A DNA stretch of 64,000 nt, from NCBI GenBank assembly GCA_021324935.1, contig JAJPIE010000075.1, forward strand, positions 1 through 64,000. Direction: 5' to 3'. Below, piece by piece: positions 43,721 to 51,765 of this stretch; positions within the stretch are counted from its first letter, which is position 1, and every line of letters starts with the position of its first letter. Source of the DNA: Acidobacteriota bacterium (GTDB lineage: Bacteria > Acidobacteriota > Terriglobia > Acidiferrales > UBA7541). Position numbers and translations under genes: made by a program. Below the pieces are notes generated by a model. That model was not told where the DNA came from and made no database searches. It worked only from the letters and a program-made list of their open reading frames with translations.

Positions 43721-45213
43721 TGGCGTCAGGCGGGCGGCGCGCGAAGGACAAGCTTTTCTTGGCGGCGTTTTTGCTGGCAGGGTACGGATTGGCGAGTTGC
43801 ACGGTGGGGCCAAACTACAAGAAGCCGGCAGCGCCCGTGCCGGCGAAATGGGAAGTGCGCGAGCCGTTCCGCGAAGCGACGCCGAAAGACACGGTGCCAA
43901 AGGCGGCGTGGTGGACGGTGTTCCACGACGAGGAACTGAACGGCCTCGAAAACGATCTGCTTGCTTCCAACCAAACATTAAAAGTGGCCGTGGCGCATTA
44001 CCAGCAGGCGAGGGCGGCGGCAGCGGTGCAGAACGCCACGTTGTTTCCGACGCTGGGAGTGGCGCCAAGCGCAAGCCGCCAGCGTTATTCAGGCGATCGC
44101 GCCACCGGCACGCCGATTCAGCTATCGGGGCCGGTGACCCAGAGCAGTTGGACGATTCCATTTACCGTCAGCTACGAAGTGGACCTTTTCGGGCAGCGGA
44201 GGCGCACGATTGAGGCGGCGCAGGCTTCGTTGCAGGCAAGCGAAGCGGACTTTGAGAACGTGCGGCTGGTGCTCACCGCGGAGCTTGCGGCAGATTATTA
44301 CAGCATGCGGCAACTGGACACGCAGATTACGCTGCTGAAGCGAACGGTGGAGACGCTGGAAAAAGGGCTGGACTTGGTGAACTCGCGGCACCAGGGGGGC
44401 GTGGCGTCCGGCCTGGACGTGGCGCAGGAAGAGACTTTGCTCAACTCGACGCGCACGGAGGCGACGCTGCTACGGCAACAGCGGAAACAATTCGAAGATG
44501 CGATTGCGACGCTGACGGGGCGTGCGGCGCCGGATTTTCACCTGCCTTCGCAGGAGCTTTCGGCGGAGCCTCCCAATGTGGAAGTCTCCCTGCCCTCTGA
44601 CCTGCTGGAGCGGCGCCCGGACATAGCGGAGGCGGAGCGGGAGATGGCCGTGGCAAATGCGCAGATCGGCCTCGCGAAGGCGGCGTATTATCCGTCGCTG
44701 CTGCTTTACGGGCAGGGCGGGTGGAACTCAGCCAAGGTTTCGCAACTGTTTAACGCGGAGAGCGGTGTGTGGGCCATCGGGGCCAACGTGGCGGAAAGCA
44801 TCTTCACGGGTGGCGCGCGACGTGCCCAGGTGCAGTTTTCACAGGCGAATTACGATGCGACGGTGGCGAGCTACCGGGGCACGGTGCTGGGCGCCTTCCA
44901 GGAAGTGCAAGACGACATTACAGGGCTGGAAGTGCTGCACAAGGCGCAGCAATCGCAGGCGGACGCGGTGGCGGCGGCGCGTCGGCAACTGGATATCGCC
45001 AATTCCCGCTATGTGGGCGGGCTGGTGAATTATCTGGACGTGGTAAGCGCGCAGCAAAACCTGCTGAGCAACGAGCAGGAAGCGGCGATTATCCAGGGGC
45101 AACGGCTGGTGACTTCGGTGCTGCTGGTGAAGGCGCTGGGCGGCGGTTGGGATGCCGCGAGCCTGGCAGCGGTGCAGGAAAAGGCGCGCCTAAAAGATAT
45201 CGTCGCCCCGTAG
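43720..45213 (+). CDS. RND outer-membrane lipoprotein channel (NodT/OprM-like)
   Basis: 497 residues. The signal peptide has a lipobox 'GLASC' (Cys near residue 27), followed by the family's 'TVGPNYKKPAAPVPAKW'. Two OEP repeats are visible, with motifs 'VAHYQQARAAAAVQNATLFP' and 'LLERRPDIAEAEREMAVANA'; the latter is the strongest NodT-type signature. It completes the three-part pump with the two preceding genes. An independent, Met/His-rich channel is encoded at 5334-6785. Confidence 0.94.
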   Translation: MASGGRRAKDKLFLAAFLLAGYGLASCTVGPNYKKPAAPVPAKWEVREPFREATPKDTVPKAAWWTVFHDEELNGLENDLLASNQTLKVAVAHYQQARAAAAVQNATLFPTLGVAPSASRQRYSGDRATGTPIQLSGPVTQSSWTIPFTVSYEVDLFGQRRRTIEAAQASLQASEADFENVRLVLTAELAADYYSMRQLDTQITLLKRTVETLEKGLDLVNSRHQGGVASGLDVAQEETLLNSTRTEATLLRQQRKQFEDAIATLTGRAAPDFHLPSQELSAEPPNVEVSLPSDLLERRPDIAEAEREMAVANAQIGLAKAAYYPSLLLYGQGGWNSAKVSQLFNAESGVWAIGANVAESIFTGGARRAQVQFSQANYDATVASYRGTVLGAFQEVQDDITGLEVLHKAQQSQADAVAAARRQLDIANSRYVGGLVNYLDVVSAQQNLLSNEQEAAIIQGQRLVTSVLLVKALGGGWDAASLAAVQEKARLKDIVAP

Positions 45214-45414
45214 ACAAGACACCGGCACGCAGCGCCATTCGTGGGGGCGGATTCCGCGGCTGGCGCGGATTTCCCTCCCTTCCGCGGCTTGGGGCGAAAA
45301 CCAACCGACAACCATCCGATGTTGGTCCAAAAGACGGATTCTGATTCATGGCCAACCGGATGGCGCGGAGTGCTAGACTCTGTTGCCGCAGCTTCGAACG
45401 AAGGAAATTCGCAC

Positions 45415-46611
45415 GTGCTGGAACACTCCTACGTATTTCTCGACATCGCGCTGGTGATTGTGGCGGCGTTCGCCTGCGGGTTGCTGGCCTGGAAACTGCG
45501 GCAACCCATCCTGCTGGGATATGTGCTCGCTGGCCTGGTGATGAGTCCGCTGACACCGGGGCCGCGCGTACACGACACGCGCAACTTCGAAACGATGGCC
45601 GAAATCGGCGTGATCCTGCTGATGTTTTCGGTTGGCATCGAGTTTTCGGTGCCGGAGCTTCTGAAAGTGAAGTGGGTGGCGCTGGTGGGCGCGCCGCTGG
45701 GAATCCTGCTGTGCGTGGGCTTGGGGATCGGCGTGGGAGCACTGTTGGGGTGGCCGCTGGCGCAGGGGATGGCGGTGGGCTGCATCATTTCAGTGGCGAG
45801 CACCATGGTGCTGCTGCGCTTGCTGATGGACCGCGGAGAAATGGCCACGGAGCACGGGCGGCTGATGGTGACGTTGTCCCTGGTGGAAGATCTGGCGGTG
45901 GTGATCCTGACGGTGGTGCTGCCGAGCTTTTCGCCAAACGGTGGAGGGACGCTGTGGCAGGCGTCGTGGGGCGTGGGGAAGGCGATTCTGCTGCTGGCGC
46001 CGATCGCGTTCGTGGCGTGGAAGGTGTTTCCCCCGCTTTTAGCCAAAGTGGAAAAAACCTGCAACGACGAAATTTCGTTGTTGCTGGCGCTGACGGTTTG
46101 CATGGGAATTGCGGCGCTGACGGAAGAGATCGGGCTCTCCTTGGCGCTGGGGGCGTTTCTGGCGGGATTGTTCCTGGGAAATTCGGAGTTCACGCACAAA
46201 CTGGCGCGGCAAACACAGCCACTGCGCGACGTGTTTGTGGCGTTTTTCTTCGTGTCCGTGGGGATGCTGCTGGACCCGAAAGCCTGGAAAGACAGTTGGC
46301 CGATGATCGTGCTGGTGGCGGCGCTGGTGCTGGCGGGGAAATACGTGGTGTGGACCGGCGTGGTGTGGGTGTTCCGGTACTCGAATGCAACGGCGTTCCG
46401 GGTGGGGATCGGATTGACGCAAATTGGGGAGTTTTCGTTCATTCTGGCGCAGGTGTCGAACAAGGCGGGACTGATTTCGCCGCAACTCTATCACGCGACG
46501 CTGGCGGCATCGCTTCTGACCATCCTGGTGAATGCGACGATCTTCCGGTTCATCAAACCAAAGAGAATGCCGCCCGCTGGGGCGCCACCGCTGCCGAAGG
46601 CTGCCGGATAG
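45415..46611 (+). CDS. CPA2-family cation/proton antiporter
   Basis: 398 residues from GTG 45415, with AAGGAAATTC upstream. About twelve membrane helices. Family motifs: 'KLRQPILLGYVLAGLVMSP' near the start, 'EIGVILLMFSVGIEFSVPELL', 'SLVEDLAVVILTVVL' (the Glu-Asp pair near the ion site in Kef/NapA-like proteins) and 'LSLALGAFLAGLFLGNSE'. It lacks the C-terminal RCK/TrkA_N regulatory domain found in full-length KefB/KefC, ending soon after the last helix. Likely Na+/H+ or K+/H+ exchange. It follows the RND operon after 200 bases with its own probable promoter. Confidence 0.9.
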   Translation: MLEHSYVFLDIALVIVAAFACGLLAWKLRQPILLGYVLAGLVMSPLTPGPRVHDTRNFETMAEIGVILLMFSVGIEFSVPELLKVKWVALVGAPLGILLCVGLGIGVGALLGWPLAQGMAVGCIISVASTMVLLRLLMDRGEMATEHGRLMVTLSLVEDLAVVILTVVLPSFSPNGGGTLWQASWGVGKAILLLAPIAFVAWKVFPPLLAKVEKTCNDEISLLLALTVCMGIAALTEEIGLSLALGAFLAGLFLGNSEFTHKLARQTQPLRDVFVAFFFVSVGMLLDPKAWKDSWPMIVLVAALVLAGKYVVWTGVVWVFRYSNATAFRVGIGLTQIGEFSFILAQVSNKAGLISPQLYHATLAASLLTILVNATIFRFIKPKRMPPAGAPPLPKAAG

Positions 46612-46694
46612 CAATCCTTACGGAACAAATCACAGACGTTGGCGCAGGCGGTATGGTTGTGTTGTGCAAGGGTGCGTAAAGCGAGGAGAAGAGG

Positions 46695-47678
46695 ATGAAT
46701 TATCGGCAACTGGGACGTACTCCGTGGAAAGTGTCGGACATCAGCTTTGGAGCGTGGGCAATCGGCGGGTCGTGGGGGCAGGTGAGCGACACCGAGGCGC
46801 TGGGCGCATTGAACCAGGCGATCGATTCGGGCGTGAATTTTATCGATACCGCGGATGTTTATGGCGACGGACGCAGTGAGCGGCGGATCGCGCAATTGAA
46901 GAAGTCGCGGAAGGAATCGATCGTGGTTGCGACAAAGGCAGGCCGGCGTTTGCCGAAGCAGACAGTGGAGGGCTATTCGCGGGAAAACCTGACCGCGTGG
47001 GTGGAAGACAGTTTGCGGAATCTGCAGTGCGAAGCGATTGATTTGCTGCAACTTCACTGCCCGCCGACTGCGCTCTATGAGCGTCCGGAAGTATTCGGGA
47101 TATTGGACGATTTGGTGAAGGCCGGGAAGCTGCGCTATTACGGCGTAAGCGTGGAGAAAGTGAGCGAAGCCATCCGTGCGACGGAATATCCGAATGTGCA
47201 GACGGTGCAGATTATTTTCAACACTTTCCGACAAAAGCCGGCGGACGAATTTTGGGCAATCGCAAAACAAAGGAAAGTGGGAATTATTGCCCGAGTGCCC
47301 CTGGCCAGCGGATTGTTGACGGGCAAACTGCGGCGGGATTCGACCTTCCCCGCGGACGATCACCGGAATTTCAACCGGCGCGGGGAATCCTTCGACATCG
47401 GAGAAACGTTTTCCGGGATGGAGTACGAGACCGGGCTGGAGGCGGTGGAAGAGTTGCGCAAGCTGGCGCCGCCGGGCATGACGCTCTCGCAATTTGCACT
47501 CCGCTGGATTCTGACCTTTGACGCCGTGACCTGCGCGATTCCTGGAGGAAAGCGCGCCGAGCAGGTGCGGGAGAATTGTCTTGCGTCAGACTTCCCGCCG
47601 TTACCGAAAGAGACGCTGGAAGCGGTACGAAGAATTTACGACACCCGATTCAAAGCGCTCGTGCAGGCGCGATGGTAG
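46695..47678 (+). CDS. Aldo/keto reductase
   Basis: 327 residues with GAGGAGAAGAGG before the ATG. The catalytic tetrad is clear: Asp51 and Tyr56 in 'FIDTADVYGDG', Lys81 in 'VVATKAGRR' and His121 in 'LLQLHCPP'. The NADPH-binding end reads 'ALRWILTFDAVTCAIPGGKRAEQVREN', split over the last barrel strands. It belongs to the YajO/Tas-like group that reduces aldehydes and ketones; the substrate is unknown. No operon partner. Confidence 0.93.
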   Translation: MNYRQLGRTPWKVSDISFGAWAIGGSWGQVSDTEALGALNQAIDSGVNFIDTADVYGDGRSERRIAQLKKSRKESIVVATKAGRRLPKQTVEGYSRENLTAWVEDSLRNLQCEAIDLLQLHCPPTALYERPEVFGILDDLVKAGKLRYYGVSVEKVSEAIRATEYPNVQTVQIIFNTFRQKPADEFWAIAKQRKVGIIARVPLASGLLTGKLRRDSTFPADDHRNFNRRGESFDIGETFSGMEYETGLEAVEELRKLAPPGMTLSQFALRWILTFDAVTCAIPGGKRAEQVRENCLASDFPPLPKETLEAVRRIYDTRFKALVQARW

Positions 47679-47806
47679 GATGGGGGTGATTTTGGGGCTC
47701 GGAGGGGTCGCAAGGGCCAGACCTTGACATACTCCGACGCAAAGGGCGCTCCCCAGGATGACAACATTGTTGGCTGGACCTGCTGCATGTTGAGGAGTTT
47801 TGAGCA

Positions 47807-48325
47807 CTAAACTTCAGTGGAGTCGGAACGGACGTCGGTGAGAGAGGGTTCGACGGTCTGGAAAACGAAGCGCCCTTCGAATTCGACCTGGGCGAGCGCA
47901 TCACGCAGTTCCAGCATGGCGGAGAAGACGCCGCCGAGCATCCCAAGCAATCCCAGAACAAAAAATGCCGCGGCAAAGAGCGTGGCTACAGGCAGCAGCC
48001 AACTGACCGCCAACATCAGACTGCAGATGATGAGCAGAGCAACGGAAGAGAGGAAGAAGAGGAGGGCCATGCGGATGAGGCGGGCGCGCTCCGTGACGCG
48101 CAGTGTTTGCCTGCGTAGCACTTCCAGGAGTTGCCGCTGGTCTTCCAAGCCTTCGCGCGCCCAATTTTCCTGTTCGCGGAGCATTTCGCGCTGAAAAGTG
48201 CGGAGGCGGGCGACAAGCGCGGCGAGTCGCCCATAGAAGGCAAGTGACAATAGACCACAAGCGGAGATGATGACCACCGGCACCACGGAAATGCTGATGA
48301 TGCTGGGCCATTGAGGCAAGGCCAT
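47807..48325 (-). CDS. DUF2721 membrane protein
   Basis: 172 residues. Helix 1 ('IISISVVPVVIISACGLLSLAFYGRL', split) is followed by a charged amphipathic segment ('LRTFQREMLREQENWA'), then two adjacent helices ('IRMALLFFLSSVALLIICSLML', split; 'TLFAAAFFVLGLLGMLGGV'). 'PVVIISACGLLSLAFYGRL.....R.R' is the DUF2721 signature. The function is unknown. It is convergent with the aldo/keto reductase. Confidence 0.85.
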   Translation of the reverse strand: MALPQWPSIISISVVPVVIISACGLLSLAFYGRLAALVARLRTFQREMLREQENWAREGLEDQRQLLEVLRRQTLRVTERARLIRMALLFFLSSVALLIICSLMLAVSWLLPVATLFAAAFFVLGLLGMLGGVFSAMLELRDALAQVEFEGRFVFQTVEPSLTDVRSDSTEV

Positions 48326-48432
48326 GTGGAGAAGCCCCCTTTCTTTTTCAGGCTAGCAACCGGAAGAGGGTCCGGCTGTGATGCATTACCGAGGGAGCGC
48401 ACATAATGCTGCAAGGCGCGCGCGAAACCCGA

Positions 48433-48933
48433 TTAGCCGGGCAGCATGGTCTCCTGCCCCGCAATGACTCTCCATCCACCCGCGCGGTTGTTTACGTAGA
48501 CATGGATGACGCGATATTGGCGGGCGAAATTGCGGCCGTCCTGGACGCCCCGAGTAGACCAAGTGCAGGTGACAACGGCAGTAGGGCCGTAGATGCGGAC
48601 ACTGATATTGGTTACGACGAAAGCAGAGTAGCGGGCCGTGGAGTGCTCAATGCTGGAGACGAGAGCATTTCGATCGCGGAATTCGCCGGTTGCGGCGGTG
48701 CCCTGGTAATCGTCGGCATAGACCCGGGCGAAAAAGCTGGCATTGTTCAAAGACAAGGCATGCGCGGTTTCCTTTTCCAAGGCGACAATTTCCTGGGAAT
48801 CGACGTCGAGTTCGGCGGCAACGGCGCGGTCATGCTTTTCTTGCCAGGTCATTTGTGCAGAAGATTGCTGGGGAATGGCAAGCCAGATCAGCGCCACTCC
48901 GAGCCATATCCAAGCAATTCCCCGATGAAACAT
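48433..48933 (-). CDS. Secreted DUF4440/NTF2-like protein
   Basis: 166 residues from ATG 48933, with GGAGGGGGA just upstream; an in-frame ATG 15 bases earlier overlaps that site. The signal peptide 'MFHRGIAWIWLGVALIWLA' ends 'SSAQ'. The mature part has the NTF2-like order: helix 'DSQEIVALEKETAHALSLNN', 'FFARVYADDYQGTAATG', 'RNALVSSIEHSTARY', and strands 'ISVRIYGPTAVVTCTWSTRG', 'QYRVIHVYVNNRAGGWRVI'. This is the DUF4440/SnoaL_3 group. The catalytic activity is unknown. Confidence 0.82.
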   Translation of the reverse strand: MFHRGIAWIWLGVALIWLAIPQQSSAQMTWQEKHDRAVAAELDVDSQEIVALEKETAHALSLNNASFFARVYADDYQGTAATGEFRDRNALVSSIEHSTARYSAFVVTNISVRIYGPTAVVTCTWSTRGVQDGRNFARQYRVIHVYVNNRAGGWRVIAGQETMLPG

Positions 48934-49125
48934 GGTCTCCCCCTCCACAATCCCGACAGATTGCGTTCCCCTGTCAAACGATCACGCGACGTGCCTTTCT
49001 CCACTTTGCCCCTTTTGCAACGGGCTGGGGAGGCGTCGCCGGGGCGTTTTGTCCTCTCGGTAACCTGCGAATCCTCGGGGTGGCCGGGAGACTGAGGAGG
49101 GGCGGTTATCTGCGACAATGGAAAT

Positions 49126-50049
49126 ATGCCGATGGCGACCCAAAGCGAAATTCAGGAAGCGGCGAGGATCCTTCGCGACGGCGAGCTGGTGGTGTTCCCA
49201 ACGGAGACGGTCTACGGGTTGGGGGCGAACGCGCTAGATGCGGTGGCAGTGCGGAAGATCTATGAATTGAAGGGCCGTCCGGCGACGAGTCCTCTGATTG
49301 TACACGTGGCAGGCATCGAGCAGGCAAAAGGACTGGCCGCGGAGTGGCTGCCGGAGACAGAGCGGTTGGCCGGGCAGTACTGGCCGGGGCCGCTGACACT
49401 GGTGGTGCCAAAGAAGGCAGTGATTCCCGATGAGGTGACGGCGGGGCTGAAGACGGTAGGCTTGCGGGTGCCGCGGCATCCCGTGGCGCTGGAACTACTA
49501 CGGGCTGCCGGCGTGCCGATTGCGGCCCCGAGCGCGAACCGGTTCACGCAACTTTCACCGACGACGGCGGAGCACGTGCGTGAGGCATTCGGGGCAGAAA
49601 CGCCATATCTGCTGGATGGCGGGCCATGCGAGGTGGGGCTGGAGTCGACGGTGATTGCGGTGAACCGCGAAGGGCTGGAGGTTTTGCGGCCAGGGATGGC
49701 CATGGTGGCGGGGGCGGTGCCGGGGCCGAGTGTCAGCGAGACGGAAGGCGAGGCGCACCGATCACCGGGGCAGCACCGGAAGCACTACAGTCCGAAGACG
49801 AGGATCATGCTGGTGAACCGGGGGCATCTGCCGACAGAAGGGCGCGGGGCGTATTTGTGGATGCATTACAACGCCGCGGCCAGCAAGCGGCGGCGAATGC
49901 CGGAGGATCCTGAGGCGTATGCGGCGGAGATTTACAAAACGCTGCATGAATTGGACCGCGAGGGGTTCGAGTGGATTGCCGTGGAGTTGCCGCCGGACAC
50001 GGTGGAATGGGCGGCGATTCGAGACCGCTTGGTGCGGGCGGCGTGGTAA
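49126..50049 (+). CDS. L-threonylcarbamoyladenylate synthase, Sua5 type
   Basis: 307 residues. Makes the threonylcarbamoyl-AMP used for the t6A37 modification of ANN-decoding tRNAs. The YrdC domain (about 1-190) has 'GELVVFPTETVYGLGANALD', 'IYELKGRPATSPLIVHV' and 'GLRVPRHPVALELL', with 'AAPSANRFTQLSPTTAEHV'. The linker 'HRSPGQHRKHYSPKT' and C-terminal Sua5 domain (about 225-307) make it the long Sua5 form rather than TsaC. Start ATG 49126 or the in-frame ATG 49132; neither has a strong ribosome-binding site. Confidence 0.94.
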   Translation: MPMATQSEIQEAARILRDGELVVFPTETVYGLGANALDAVAVRKIYELKGRPATSPLIVHVAGIEQAKGLAAEWLPETERLAGQYWPGPLTLVVPKKAVIPDEVTAGLKTVGLRVPRHPVALELLRAAGVPIAAPSANRFTQLSPTTAEHVREAFGAETPYLLDGGPCEVGLESTVIAVNREGLEVLRPGMAMVAGAVPGPSVSETEGEAHRSPGQHRKHYSPKTRIMLVNRGHLPTEGRGAYLWMHYNAAASKRRRMPEDPEAYAAEIYKTLHELDREGFEWIAVELPPDTVEWAAIRDRLVRAAW

Positions 50050-50127
50050 GAGGAGAAGGTGTAGCCCACCCGTTTCAGGGGTAAGGATTTCGCTTGTTTC
50101 AGCGAGATTGCCGCGACAGGGAAGACC

Positions 50128-50147
50128 CTCAGGCCTGAAAGCCTGAG
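50128..50147. repeat. Type-A intergenic hairpin
   Basis: CTCAGGC and GCCTGAG form a 7-bp stem around CTGAAA, followed by CTATAG. It lies between the Sua5 gene and the next gene. Confidence 0.65.
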
Positions 50148-50222
50148 CTATAGTTGACCGACACGAAGGCCGGCGGTTCCACGAAACCGGGATAGAATCT
50201 GCGGATTCGCGAGGAGGTGTTT

Positions 50223-50699
50223 ATGCAAAAGGTGACTGGAGCTCGGATGATTTTGGGTACTGTCCTTCTGGCGGCGCTGGCGATTTTTGCGCTGGGCTTC
50301 TGGATCAGAGCGCGAGCGCAAGGGATGGCCGGGACGGATAAGCCGTTTGTCGTGGAGTATTACTACAAGGCGAAATGGGGACACGCGGACGAGTTCATCG
50401 CGCTCTTCCGGAAAAATCATTATCCGGTGCTGAAGAAGGAAGTGGAGATGGGACGGCTGCTGAAGGTGACGGCGGTGGCACCGTTTTACCACCCTACGGA
50501 AGACGGACGATGGGATTACCGGGTGACGATTGTCTATAAGAACGCAGCGGTGGCGCACGACGATTTCGACTCCAAGGCGTTGATTAAGCAGATGTACCCG
50601 GATCAGGACACCTACTGGAAAGAAGAGCAGCGGCGATTTGAGATTCTGGATGCGCATTGGGATCTGCCGCTGAAAGATGTGGAGCTAGAGGCAAAATAA
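50223..50699 (+). CDS. Membrane-anchored hypothetical protein, possible dimeric alpha-beta barrel
   Basis: 158 residues from ATG 50223, with GAGGAGGTG at ideal distance. An N-terminal helix 'MILGTVLLAALAIFALGFWI' anchors or exports it. The soluble part reads 'KPFVVEYYYKAKWGHADEFIALFRKNHYPVL', split, then 'GRLLKVTAVAPFYHP' and 'WDYRVTIVYKNAAVAHD'. The beta-alpha-beta-beta pattern and the 'YYYKAKWGHADEF' start resemble the ABM/EthD-type fold. No catalytic residue can be named. It is convergent with the PIN gene, 11 bases away. Confidence 0.7.
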   Translation: MQKVTGARMILGTVLLAALAIFALGFWIRARAQGMAGTDKPFVVEYYYKAKWGHADEFIALFRKNHYPVLKKEVEMGRLLKVTAVAPFYHPTEDGRWDYRVTIVYKNAAVAHDDFDSKALIKQMYPDQDTYWKEEQRRFEILDAHWDLPLKDVELEAK

Positions 50700-50710
50700 T
50701 TCCGACGACA

Positions 50711-51133
50711 TCACAAGGGTGACGCCTTAAGGGAGGTCAGGAATTGGATTCCATCCACGCGCATGGATTTCAGACGTTCGTCGTTTGTGATGAACAAGTC
50801 TACCCCTGCGGCTCCGGCGCATGCCAGTTGGATTGCGTCGGGCGGTCGGAGGCTGCGATCGCAACGCAGACGCGCATACTGATTGGCACTGCTGACGTCG
50901 AAGGGTATGAGAATCGCAGTGCGCATTAGAGCCTCTTCATAGGCCTTGCAGAGGTCGAGCGCACCTCGCTCGGTGGGCTTTACAAGCAATTCCCCAAGAG
51001 TAAAGGCGGAGGTAAGCAGCTGATCGCCGCGTTGAAGCATGGCTCTGCGGAGTTTTTTCACGCGCTCCGACAACTCAGCGTACTCTTCAAAAAGATAGAT
51101 GAAGAGGTTGGTGTCCCAGAAGATCCGGCTCAT
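50711..51133 (-). CDS. PIN-domain toxin (VapC-like RNase)
   Basis: 140 residues. The four acidic residues of the PIN active site are present: Asp7 ('FWDTNLFIYL'), Glu48 ('FTLGELLVKP'), Asp99 ('RPPDAIQLA') and Asp118 ('FITNDERL'). These coordinate Mg2+ for RNA cleavage. The ATG at 51133 overlaps the stop codon of the upstream gene (ATGA, 51130-51133), which is the usual translational coupling of toxin to antitoxin. The upstream partner is not a short VapB but a 165-residue protein. A full set of catalytic residues argues that the toxin is functional. Confidence 0.9.
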   Translation of the reverse strand: MSRIFWDTNLFIYLFEEYAELSERVKKLRRAMLQRGDQLLTSAFTLGELLVKPTERGALDLCKAYEEALMRTAILIPFDVSSANQYARLRCDRSLRPPDAIQLACAGAAGVDLFITNDERLKSMRVDGIQFLTSLKASPL

Positions 51134-51627
51134 CCCCAGCTCTCCCGGAGGCGGCGGACATACTCATCGGCGTGCTCATCCGCCCAGAGTTCCCTGCCAG
51201 AACCCGCCAAAGCCAGCAGCGCATCCTGAGCGAGGTCGGCCTCCGCCATGTTCCGACTCCATTCGTGATACCAACGGAACAAACCGGAATATCCAGGGGG
51301 AAGACAGCCCGGATGAGGCGTGATTTTCCCACCCTCCCGTTGCGGGTGATAGGTGTCGCCTTTGCGAAAGATGCGCCGTCGGCCGGGACCGGTTTCCAAG
51401 AGCATGCGATAGCGAGCCGGGTTCGGTGGTCGGTTGGCCACACAGTGCTGAACGACATGCACGTAAACGCCAGGCCTGAGGGAGCCGTAAAGGTTCTCAC
51501 GTTGCGCGCGACCGACAATCTCCTCAACAGAGAAATCCAGCCGGCCGGAATGCTCGCGATGTAAAAGCGCGACGGCGATCCAGACCTCGTCGGCAACTTT
51601 CAGTTGGGGTTTGGCAATGGTGTGCAA
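51130..51627 (-). CDS. Large antitoxin: winged-helix-like domain fused to a VapB-type C-terminal tail
   Basis: 165 residues from a TTG start at 51627 with AGAGG about nine bases upstream. The N-terminal part (about 10-80) reads 'ADEVWIAVALLHREH', 'DFSVEEIVGRAQREN' and 'LRPGVYVHVVQHCVANR', which I read as a HARE/winged-helix-like fold suited to DNA binding. A middle segment has 'RRRIFRKGDTYHPQREGGKI'. The last 30 residues, 'GRELWADEHADEYVRRL', match the helical tail typical of short antitoxins that wrap PIN toxins. Its gene precedes and overlaps the PIN gene, and a dyad lies in its promoter. The antitoxin role is inferred from context and tail; I do not recall it as a named family. Confidence 0.65.
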   Translation of the reverse strand: MHTIAKPQLKVADEVWIAVALLHREHSGRLDFSVEEIVGRAQRENLYGSLRPGVYVHVVQHCVANRPPNPARYRMLLETGPGRRRIFRKGDTYHPQREGGKITPHPGCLPPGYSGLFRWYHEWSRNMAEADLAQDALLALAGSGRELWADEHADEYVRRLRESWG

Positions 51628-51645
51628 GAGGGATAACCTCTTAAA

Positions 51646-51676
51646 ACATTGTTACAATGTAATTTGGAATTGTCAA
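51646..51676 (-). promoter_or_regulatory. Promoter with embedded operator for the toxin-antitoxin operon
   Basis: On the minus strand TTGACA (51671-51676) is followed after exactly 17 bases by AACAAT (51648-51653), a 6/6 match to -35 and a 4/6 match to -10. A perfect dyad ACATTG-TTA-CAATGT (51646-51660) overlaps the -10 and the spacer, where a bound antitoxin would block RNA polymerase. The region is clearly AT-richer than its surroundings. Confidence 0.65.
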
Positions 51677-51765
51677 GTTCATGATTTTGGCAAAGCCTTC
51701 CACGTCTCTTGTCTGGGAAGGTGGCTCGCGACATTCAGCGTCCCGCCCAATAGGCGGCCGCAGCG

